Source: Watersipora subatra (Eukaryota; Bryozoa; Gymnolaemata; Cheilostomatida; Watersiporidae). Taken from it: a stretch of 64,000 nt of DNA. Of this stretch, positions 46,401-58,400 are shown in pieces. Made by a program: the position numbers and the translations under genes. Position 1 is the stretch's first letter. Every line of letters begins with the position of its first letter. The DNA lies in the NCBI RefSeq assembly GCF_963576615.1, contig NC_088711.1, positions 9,046,869 to 9,110,868 on the forward strand, written 5' to 3'. The notes under the pieces were generated by a model. It searched no databases and had not been told where the DNA came from. It saw only the letters and a list, made by a program, of their open reading frames with translations.

Positions 46401-49400
46401 TGTATTCTTGTAGAGATGACTCGAGTGTCGATAGCAACTTGTGGAAAGGAGGGCTTTCTGTTGTTACATTCTTCATTGTTATCAGTTGTCTTGCTTTTCC
46501 TAATGGTAGGTGCATTTGTTGAATAGTTAGTTGGTGATTTTTGTTGTTAGACAAGTTTGAATGATAATCGAGTTGATGTTCTATATGATAATTGATTGAG
46601 TCGTAGAAGGATTGTTATTCACCATGTGTGGAAATGTAGTCACACAAGTTTTAAAATCTATCATAAGACAAAATAAGGTTAACATTCACATGGAAAATGG
46701 CCCTTCATAAAAGGACCATATTTAAAGGTGGCTTGTTTCTAGAATGTTCTCAGGTAGTAATGACTGTCCTGTATCAATAGCAATAAGTTATAAAAATACG
46801 TACTAAATCTCAGCTACATGTCACTTTCCGTGGATTGAGCTTGATTCGACTAACATTTGATATTAATAGAATTTTTTTAATGTAAAATTCCTTAATGTAC
46901 CATAAATTGTATAATAATGACCTTGTTTTTGTACTAAATAATAGCTCTGGCTTACAAACCAATCTTTATTGTTGTTTCTAGAGTTTTACTTAGTCCAGTT
47001 AGAATGGTAAGCTTGCTTTCGTACTCTACCCAACCTTTAGCATATACGTACAGTTAGACTAATTCAAGCAGGTGTTGAAACAAAAATAGATATTTATAGA
47101 AATTTGATGCTTAAAATAGCGTCAACCTATAATTTTAAAGGTTTAATCTTTCTGATTATTATATTTGTCACCCACTTAGCTTCCGCTGACTGAAATTACA
47201 TGGCTGCAGGATTCAATACTTATGGAGGGTTTCAGCGGTCATGGTGATTTATTGATCACAACTGCTAATCTACTGTTCATTTCTACGTTGGCCAGCTGTT
47301 CGCTTTTTTCCCTAATCCGTTCAATCAACTGAGAGTTTCATAAACCATTTAGAATTGTGCTGTTCTTCTATAGGTCCCTTCACAAGGCCACACCCCCTCC
47401 TATGGAGATGCGTCTTTGGTGAGTCATAATTATCTGTCTTCATATATGTTAGATATACGTAACTTTACCTGCTGTAAGGTTCAATTGGAATTGTCCTATC
47501 AATGGATAAACAAATTTCCTAGTAACAGCATGTAGCAATAAAACAATCAAAACACTTACGTAGAAAGTATATATATTGGACTGTGTGGCTTAACCCTTTC
47601 GTAAGCGGGGCAACATTAATGTCCCCGGTAGTTTTGAGCATAGCGACAATTATGTCATTTGGGAAATCCCGACAGCCGTTTTTTGTCAGACGTTCTGTTA
47701 TTGGCTATTTTTTGTTTAGTTCATCGAATTATTCTTTTAACCTTCTATTATTAAACATAATCTTATTGGGTTCGCTGTAATAGTCAGTTAAACCTAACAA
47801 AAGAACAAAGTTTCTAGGGTTACCACTACGGCGATCAACTACAGCCGAAACATCTTCTATCGCAATCTACTACTACGCTAAAAACTACTATCGAAACAAA
47901 AAAATGGCAAGTCAAATGAAGAGATAACGTCGAAAAAATGCTACTAGAACCAACTACGAGGAAGATATTGCTGACTATGTGGTTGAAACTGATGAATCTG
48001 GCTCCAGTGAAAGCGATATTGATGCCAATGATTTCGATGTTGATGCCAATGATTTCGATGTAGAATTAGAAACAGGTAGTGATAGTGATGAATCTGAACA
48101 TTCCGATGGCCAGGATTTAACTACTATTAGTGCTACACCATGGGTGAGGGTTTATATATTTATGATGCTAACTCAGTCATTCTGAATAATTTTACTGGAA
48201 CAAGTGGACCTGTTTTCAATCCTGTTGAAGATGCTGAACTTGTACAGTATTTTGACAAGTTTTTTGCCCTGCTCAGTGAAGGTGGACAGTTTCTGTGGGA
48301 GCTCATAGTACATGAAACAAATCAATATTACCAGTATTATTTGTCACAAAACCACGCAATCAAAGATAATAGTAAAGTCAAGTTATGGAAAGACATTGAT
48401 GTAAAAACTATGCGGGCTTTTATTGGCATACTATTGAACATGAGCCTTGTGCGTAAGCAATCATTCTACTTGTACTGGGATACCACTCATTTCTCACAGG
48501 ACACTCCAGTGTTTAGAAAAACATTCAAAATGGAAACATTTAAACTCATTCTACGTTTCTTTCATGTGTCTCATACCGTAACAATAAACCAAAACGCGGT
48601 TCTCCAAAGTATGACCAAATATACAAATTCCGCCCAGTGTTTGACCATCTGAATGCTACATGGTCCCACCAGTACAAACTGTCATGTACAATATCGATTG
48701 ATGAATCTATTGTTGGATTCAAGGGTCGCCATAACCTTGTCAAGTACATATGAATAAAGAAACACCACCAATGGAGTCCAAAAGTATATAACATTTGCGA
48801 TGCAAAAACAGGCTACTGTTTCCGAACGCTCTATCACATGAATGGAATGCCCACATCAGTTCACAGCCAGCCTTACAAGGTGCGTGAAACTTTGATGTCT
48901 GGCCTCTTTGATAGAAATCATCATCTCGTTGTAGACAATTATTACACCAGTGTTCCGCTCTGTGAAGAAATATTGAAAAATGGTGTGTATGTCACTGGCA
49001 CAGTTCAGGCCAATCGTAAAGGACTTCCACAGGAAATGAAACTGAAACAGAAAGGAGACATTATTACATGCAGAAAAGTGAGCATGCTAGCAATAAACTG
49101 GATGGATCGTAAGCAGGTACGATTACTAACCACTCATGCACCTGCTAAACAAGTGGATGTGGTGCGACGACGATTTAGTGACACCCGAACAATCTCTCAG
49201 GTGGTGCAGGAATACAATGCAAGAATGGGTGGCGTTGATTTGAGTGATCAGATGCGAATGCAGCAGAGTTTTGAACAGTAAAATGCTGGAAAAAAGTAGT
49301 GTTTCACTTGATTGACCGAACTCTCACAAATGCATACATATGTTACAAAGAAACTTCAAATAGGACCCGCAAATCACTGACTCATCACTAATTTATTATC

Positions 49401-52400
49401 AATGTTGTCGAAAGCTTGATTGGCGACTACAAGGAACCACGCAGTCAAGTCGGAAGACCTAGTATTGGCACACCTGCTAGCAGAAAGATTGAGAGACACT
49501 TTCTGGAAAGCATTCCAGATGAAAAGCGAAAAAAGTGTGCGGTATGTGCTAGTAACCGAGGTGATGGCAACTACAAAGGCACGAGAATTATGACATGGTG
49601 CAAGGACTATGGGGTGGGGTTGTGCAAAGGTGACTGCTTCAAGAATTATCACATGTAGTGACTTCTATGTGTGTGAGTTACATGTATTTCAAATTTCATG
49701 TAGTTATTCCTGTAAATAAAAAAGTTATGACGTTTTATGTATCCTTATGTACAAATTGTTAGTCATTTTACAAATATATTCACTCTGTACACAAAGGTTT
49801 AATTAATTAATATACTTGCGAAAGGGTTAAGTTACTTGAATACGTTACATTTTTATTAGGGTGCTAAACTCTGATAGTAGGAAATTTGTTTATCCATTGA
49901 TTAGACAATTCCAAACAAACCTTACAACAGGTAAAGTTGTGTCTATGTGTAGTATTACAGTATTACAGATGCATAAGGAAAATAACTGTCCTTGTTTCAT
50001 GCCCATTTTATTATTAGTTGTATCATATCATTGAAAAATACTTTCTGTATTGCTAATAGTGCACCAACCAGCTTCTGATGGAGTATCAGGCACCAGCTAG
50101 TTTGTATTTAGCCCGCTGTGCAACCAGTAGACGTATTCAAGGCTGGTGTACACTATATCGCAGTATGTCGGTGTTAATCCCACAATGCATCGGTGATCGT
50201 CTCTAATAACATTGTTCACACTATCACAAACACATCTGCATTGACATCAGCGAATAGTCCGCGGTATAATATTCTCATTATATAATACAGTCACTGAAAT
50301 GATGAAATTATTTCAGCGTCCACATTATATATATTACATGTATTTCTCATCAACTATCACAGAGGGAAATAGATTACGCGATGCGCAACAGCCAATCACC
50401 GTCGCCGAAGTGGTGCGCATTGTATGAACTGTCATGGATGCACGGCGAAATATCGGGAAAGTTTGACAGCTGTAATGTTGCCCGCCATATCTACGTTGTA
50501 TCAGTAATGCCGTTGGTCTAGAGTGTACATAGTCTATGAATAATTACTGAGAGACAATTCTGACATACAGGTTTTACCAGCCTTTAGCAGCAGGTATTAG
50601 TTGCAAGTAACTCCAGACTAGCCAATCAGTTCATAGTCGTGTGACAGACGTTGTCTGAATTGACTGAAGGCGCTTGTGATGACACAACCCTGAGTTGCAC
50701 TAAAACACAAGCTGGTACTGAAGCTATTAATACTGATCCAGTTACTTTGTAGGCTTCAGCGTCCTATACTTCACAGCTTTAGTCTTTGTCATCTTTCAAA
50801 ACTATGGTACAGTTCGATATCTGGTCGGATGGATCTGCCCAGAGCTGAAGAACTTCACCTTAGTGTTGCCCGTGAGTATTGCTGAAAACACTTAATAATT
50901 TGATACTCATATCCCTTCCATCGCTAGTGATTCATACATGGGTTGTACTATAGCTCGAGTGTCCATCAGCGAAGACGGACATGCTATTTGGTCAGCCTTA
51001 CTTTATATTATAACTAGCCGGATGCCCGGCGTTGCATGGGTATTAAAAAACAGCTTATAAACAGTGGCGGATAATGTTGTTGCCATTGGGTAATTTGAGT
51101 AAGCTAGTATCCGTATTGCTAAACTTACTAATAAAAGCCGTGAGAGCAAGCTTTAGTGACGTTGCCCATAACGCAGAGACCCTATGCTATTTTAATCCAG
51201 ATAGTGACTCACATCGCCCAATGAATCCATTGCATCTCATGTAGCCTAATGTGTTACTTCTTTTCTTGTGATCAGGAGGTTCCAAGATCAATTCTTGTGC
51301 AATTCGGATTTTCATTGTTAGATTTCAAACGCTATAGCTGGACAGACCAAAAACAAACTTTGAGATTTAAACTTTGAAGCCTGGGCTGAAGATAATTCAG
51401 AGAGTTGTTTTCCCACCTGATCCCATGCCAGAGTAAACTCGACTTAGTAGTTTCACTTTGTTTTCCTGGACTTCCGGTTACATAAGGTTACGAAAAGTTA
51501 GTCGTTTTGTGCGTAATACGTTTTTAATATAATTCTGAAGTTTCAAGTCGATTGGCCGATCATTGAAATACTGAGAGTATTTCTAACCGATTGAAAGATG
51601 AAAAATAGCTGCTGACGGAACATCAGTTTTTAATACTCACTGATTGAAATTCTTGGTAACGAAGGTTCAAAATAGACAAAACTAGAAAGCTTCTCAGTAC
51701 CAAGAGCTTTACACTAAAACTATTTTTCTATTCACAACAAATATATACACTCTATCAGACTCGGTGTGCTGCAACCGTTATGTTTCTTCAGTTACTTCTA
51801 AAGCATCACTTTTTTAAAAGAGTGAGTGTCAAAAAAAAACTATTTACGTACTTTATTTGATCTCTGTTTTTTTAGTGGTGCAAGCTTAGAGCTTCAAAGT
51901 GATGATCAGTTCAAAAGGAAATGTGCTATTCTAAGTGCTTTCACAGTCAATATAAAGTTGTTAATACTGATCTGTTTGTATATACAGGTTAGGTTTCAAA
52001 ATGTTAATCCGTGTGGTAGTCACTGACGCTCTGCATGATAAGAGAGGCAGGAGTGAGGTATTGAGCTCTGACAGAAATGCTTTAGTATTAATCATAATTC
52101 AACTATATTCCCTGTGTGTTGGCGTGAATACGTCTAACAGAACTTCATTAGGTTACTGAGTGGCTAAAGCCTTGTAAGTGTTAACTTAAGGGGATTTGTG
52201 CTCTCTCGTATACATGGCTATCAATATGAGATTAAAACTACACAAATGCACTAGCGCTAGTCTCTCTCAAACAAAGTAGGGTTTTCATACAGCTCATAAT
52301 GATACACATTTTAAAGTTTAGAGAATTATTTTTATATTCTGATCAGTGAAAACTAACTTATACCGGCACTTATACTTAAATAAATGTTCAGGAGTACATT

Positions 52401-55400
52401 CAACCCTCATCTCTAGCCAGCTAGTCTGCATGTTTTGCAGCTTTATGCCCAGGACTGTAACAGGGTGTCTCTAGAGAGGATCCAGTCTTGTATGGATATA
52501 TACGTGTTTGGACATGTTGTTGGCTGGATATTAAAAGCGCTTCTCATTCGTCACTATGGCCTCTGCTGGGTCATCAGCGTCACATGGGAGTTGACAGAAG
52601 TGAGTTTTTCATTCATTGTGCTGTTTATTGTCTATTATTACATGGCTACCTAGTGTGGCCTATTAGATGTTGTTACCTCATGATGGAAGTCTGTTAGTTT
52701 ACTGACATGTAAATAAAGGAATGAATTATTTGTAAGGGCATAACTGTGATTTTTACTACACAGCTGCAGGTTTTTATGGTATGAATATTTGATCCTGAAA
52801 CTATGATAACCTTCGATCAGTTCCGTTGTTACAGAGTGCGTAGCATTACTGTGATATCCAACTGTTAGAGTGTAAGGTGTGACAACTTAGAAATGTTACT
52901 ATTTATCTTGAAGGAAGTCGCTATAAAGTGCTGTACGTTGTTCATGTAAAATGGCTGAGCGAGTGCTCTTGCTATATAAAGTATGACGCTATGATGAAAT
53001 AGAATCCAGTTTTACAAGGATTCAACTAATTATGTCATGTTTGAAATTTTACTTGCAGTTGGCATTTTTGCACCTTCTTCCTAATTTCGCTGAATGCTGG
53101 TGGGATAGCATCATACTAGATGTGATTGCATGCAATGGCCTTGGTATTCATATCGGGATGTGGATCTGCCGGAAGATGGAACTGCGAAGCTTTCACTGGG
53201 AGAGTGTTAAGTATGTGTCCTTCGCTTGGTTTTAATGTTTACATTAGTGCTGGGCAAGGGTAATACACTCGTTGAACTCGCGGGTTTATCTTCTCTCGAG
53301 TCTCGGGTAATAGAGATTTTGAGCATTTTGATCTTGGGGGTTCAAGTTTTGACTTGCCAGCTTGGGTTTTGGTACACAGATCCGTCAAGTAGAGTGGACA
53401 AAAACTCGGTCTATTGCGCCCTGCGTTCTAAACACTGTTTGATAACCCGCGTGTTAACCATTTGAACCCTGGCTTTTTGTCAATGCGTGTCAGTAACCCT
53501 GGGCAATTTGTCCAACAATCCGAAGTTTTTAAATTTTTATAATATATATCTGAAGGCGCTCATAATACAATAGTATTTGGTAAAACACTAGTAAAAGGTC
53601 GGGCAACCCACAGCAAAGGTCATCAAACAGAAAAAAACAGTACTTCACCATTATTCGGGCTAAAACTATAAAAGTTTGAACAATTTTAAAAATCTCGTAC
53701 AAACATTTACAATAACATCATATCCATTGAGCGCATGTTCATCATTATTTTATGACTCAAACTATACTGGAAAATTGTTATTAGCATTATAAAATTCTTT
53801 ATTTGCATCACTATCATTTATGACTTACCAACAAACGAGTCGTGTCAATTTTTTCGCGATATCGCTCAAATAAAATTTGATATTAAAATGAAGGAAGTAG
53901 GTAAAGATATTTGAAAACTGTTACAAATGGAAGTGAAATTTCTGGTCTGATATCTTGCGCAAAAATTAATTTTATTTGTTTACGCTGTTACTTAGAAGAA
54001 ACGGCTTTTGTAAACAAAGCCGTGTGAATGCCAGAATTCCGGCTGATAGAGATTCTGACACACCCTACGTAATGCCTGAAAACCGACGGTTGGGGTTCAA
54101 ACTTCAAAGGGTCAAGGCTGCGAGCACAAATATCGGTCATTAAAAAATAATAAAAAACAATAAATAAATCGAATAGAATTATGGTTGCATTGTAAATTTT
54201 AGAATATGTCTAATGTTTGGAAACTTTAGGCATAAAACTCGTATCAACAAACCCGATACCCGAAAAACCCGTTGGCCAAGAAGTACTCGTGCCAAGCACT
54301 AGCTTACTTCACAGCAGCCGTCACTTCCTATCAGCTGTCACTTCCTGTCAGCTGTCACTGTCACTTCATGTCAGCTGTCACTTCATGTCAGCTGTCACTG
54401 TCACCTCCTGTCAGCTGTCACCGTCACTTCCTGTCAGCTGTCACTTTCTGTCAGCTATCACTGTCACTTCCTGTCAGCTGTCACTTCCTGTCGCCATCTG
54501 AGTAAACTAAAGGTGTTCATATGCGATTCTGGTGCAAGTAACTGACAGACTAGCACCAGTTTTGTATTTAGACACTTAAATTTGTTTTAATTAAAATTTA
54601 TGGAAAGTGATCAATGTGAATTTGATTGACTTTTGAAATGACAACATTACCTGGTTTGCCACGAATATGACAAGACACGAGACACAGCTAACAGTTTGAA
54701 AATATTTGTCGCAATAGAAGTATTGTATTTGAGTTGTATTGACATTTCATGCTATTTAATAATCATGGACAAGGTTTATAACTCATCACCTGTGAAAACT
54801 AGCGCATTGGTTAGCGTGCATGTACATGTATGTTGACTGTTTGGATGGTATTCTGTGAAATATTTTGTAGATTAAAACCCTTTATCCATCATTGAATATT
54901 TCTTTGTTACACTTATTTTATTAACACACAGATATAGTTAGTATATTTAGTATATTGGTACAGGTTTGTTTGAAGTGGATGCATGTGCAGAATTGATGAA
55001 GGTGAATACTGCCGTTTTTTATTTGCAAAACGAAAGCCATGTAAAACATTTTGTGACTTAACTTCAGTGAATCTATGATCAGTTAATGTCAGTGTTTTGT
55101 AGAAAATTTAGGTTTGATGAACTGTAAATATACTACAAACAATTATTAATTACAATTTACAACATCAAGAGTTGTTTCCTCTATAATTTCTACTTACATT
55201 CGAAGAGCAGACAACTCTATTCATCTCAACGTCATTCACACACGTACTGTGCACCAGACACGTGCGTGTTTTTCAAACCCATGATTTGAAAAATCTATTA
55301 TATCCTTAAATGTTGCTTGACAACACACTTTTGCTTTTAATTTTTTAATTTGTTAAAGTGTTATTATATGTTTACCTTTTTACATTGCTGCATTTGCATT

Positions 55401-58400
55401 ATTATGATTTGGTGTCAGTTTGGGTGGCCTGTTACTAACACGAATATTGTATATTTTCTTATGGTACTACTGGCTGCTAGGTTTATTTTGCCACTATTAA
55501 TGTAAAACAAAAAATGAATAACATGAACTTTTTAGCTATAAAAACACTGATATGATACTGTTACCATTAAATGGGGAATATACAGTTGTCCATTATATAG
55601 GTGTAAGGAATAATCTTAATTTTTCCTTTATTGAATTACATCAACTTGAAATATGTAGTCTGTGGCTATTGGATGCTCGAATCTTTTGTAATCATCGACA
55701 GGCTAGGGGAGGTAATTTCGATCATGGTTGCAGTAAAAATGAGCCGATGGAAATTTACTGCTTTACAAAAATCAATAACTCTTTTGGAGCACCAGTTTAA
55801 TTTGACATCAAAGGATTATCTGTAACCGACTGTTTTCATTGACAAAAAGTGAGATCCTTTATTCAGAATCTGAACTTCTGGAGACTGAAATGTTTTATAG
55901 CATACAATCTTTGACTACAACAAATACATGTATCGCTGTTGACTTCATTTTTGAACTCTTTTCTTCATAAGTTTGGGTAATATTCTTGTTTTTACACTCT
56001 GGTAACGCTTATTTCTCCATTATCACTCACACAATATTGGTCAAACATCGCTGCCGAAATACTTTTAAATGTATGCTGGCTCAAGCGATTTCTGTAGGTT
56101 TTGCTGGAATTTTTCACCAAAGGACATTTTTTATCATTTGTATAGTTGCTGATTTTGCTTTGAGCTAAACTCTGTTAGCTTGTGTGTTTGAATAGGTTAT
56201 TCTTTATATTACAATGCTAGCGAGTATCAAATACCGTTTAATGTCTTGGTATGCCCAAGTAGGACATTCTCGTTGGCGCTTGTAGAGACATTCAGAGCAC
56301 TACAGGAAAGATTCGAAGGGCAGTACTTCAGTTTACTCCAGAGACTTGGACAGCTAATAAATGGCTCGACCCCAACTCTAGCTTCATGAGAATCGTTGGA
56401 GTAGCCATCCTGGTAATCATGTTTCAGGTAGGCATCAGGCAACACCTACTAAATATAGTTACTCGTAGGTGTGTGAACATCAGCTAAACGCTTAAATAAA
56501 TATTCAGTAAAACCTCTGTTTGAACATCACCTCTATTTGACCGCTACTATGGAAGAGTTCAAAAATAGAGCGCCACCCTTTAATTGAAAGCCACCTCTAT
56601 TTGATCGCCACTTTGACATTCTTTGATCTTCACGAACTCATAATAGCCAGTGATTACTAAAAAAGAGTCCACAAACGGTGCTAGTAATGACTCGGTTACA
56701 TCATTAACAATGAATTATTTCGTGGTTGTTGTTCGTATCGATGTCCGTTTTCTACATAAATCTACAGCTTACGGTTTTTTCTTTAACTCCGAAAGCAACA
56801 CCATAGAAATAATTAATAAATGTATCAGGCTAATAGTAGTTCTTTGTTTAACGCGGTCTTGATACTTCAACATACAATGTATATGAAAAACGTATATGTA
56901 TATGAGTTCATAACAAATCCTATCTCTAACTCGTCGTAGATCTTTATATTATAAAGATCTACGACAAGTTGGAGGTAAGTTATAGCAGATTTATTGCACC
57001 CAAAATGGTTAATATCGCTTCTCACGAAGGAGAGAGCAAAATATAGGTGACATTCGCTTTGCCCATAAAAATGGTTAAATTTATCTTCTCAAAAATCTGA
57101 CGAGCTATTTGAAAAATACACTGTCACCTTCTATTTGAATGTCACCTCTAATAAAACGCTACTACAGAGAAGATGTTGGCATCAACATGGCGTTCAACTA
57201 GAGGTTTTACGGTAGTTACCAGTAAATGTGTGGCATCATATAGACACCTACCAGATATACATGTAGTTACTAGGAGGCGTGAGAGCATCTGCTAGACACC
57301 CTCTAAATGTAATTACCGGTAGCTTGTTTTTGTTTATTTTTGAGACATGTGTTGCTGCATTTCTTAGCAAATCAAACTAAACTTTAGCCACATTATTTTG
57401 TCACTGATTGATAGTGAAGTTGCCTCGCTTTAGGCTTACGCTCCAATCCATTCACATATCTAGCCATGTTTTTACAAAAATGCTGGTAAATTTGACACAA
57501 AATTATTTGCATTGCCTTTTATTTCCTCATAGTTTTGTTACTTAGCTATACATCTGCTGAGAAGTTCACTCCGGCGTATCGCTAATAATAGTGGATTAGT
57601 TTTAATTGCAAGTTCTGTTTTGCTGACATCACAACTAGCTGCTATTTTATCTATTAGACCAACTTCTTCCATATGCTTCTCTTACTACCCTTGTAGCTGT
57701 CAGAGCTGAATACATTCTTCCTAAAGCATATTTTTGAGGTTCCTACCTACCACAGGCTAACAATGGCAAGAGTGATTCTTATCATCTTAGTCTCCGCTCC
57801 TGCCATTAGACAGTATTACAGCTATGTGACTGACACTCGCTGCACAAGGCTTGGCACACAAGCTTGGCTCTATATGTGAGATACTAAACCTTTTTGGTGC
57901 CTGTCCTAGTTCACCCGGGACATATTTTGCTAATGACAAGTTAACTTCTCTATAGCCCTTTCAGATAATTCCATTTTATTTTACTAATCTACTAAGAGTT
58001 GTCTTCACATCCTGCTGAAAATTTGTCACTTTGCTACGGGTTTCTGTACCTATTTCACTGCTTCGATATATAGTTTTTTAAATTCTCTTTTTATCGTTCA
58101 AGGTGTTTAATATTAATGTGTGTTTACTAACCTCCTAGCCCTATTTCTCTTTACAGAGCAATCAATCTCACAGAGCTGATCGTCTGCATGAAGTTCGGCT
58201 ACGAGCTATTTCTCAAGACGCAAGTTATCCTTATTATAACTTGGTTTGCCTCATTGGTCAGTTCCTTATCTTGAGTTCTGCCATTCTTCTAATAGCTCAG
58301 CTAGCACCATTTGTTATATCTCCGATCTCAAGTTGAATTATCAATCATAAGTTATTAATAGTTTTGATGATGATATTAATCCTATTACAACGAATTCAAG

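Larger units (their letters stand above)
40413..46413. other. PTDSS1 intron 1
   Basis: A 6-kb intron with one inserted element (40801-40996) and a degenerate 32-bp tandem repeat (43108-43262). The longest open frame (minus, 42127-42528) has no splice context or recognisable similarity. I see nothing else. Confidence 0.6.

Noticed and set aside
46981..47016. Possible PTDSS1 exon (TTTCTAG acceptor, TGGTAAGC donor)
   Set aside because: The frame gives EFYLVQLEW, which does not fit the protein; the true exon 3 (GPFTRPHP) is at 47374-47418.
54217..54505. Cys/Ser-rich frames resembling a secreted repeat protein
   Set aside because: Tandem repeat of CTGTCACTTCCTGTCAG; both frames are open because the unit lacks stops.
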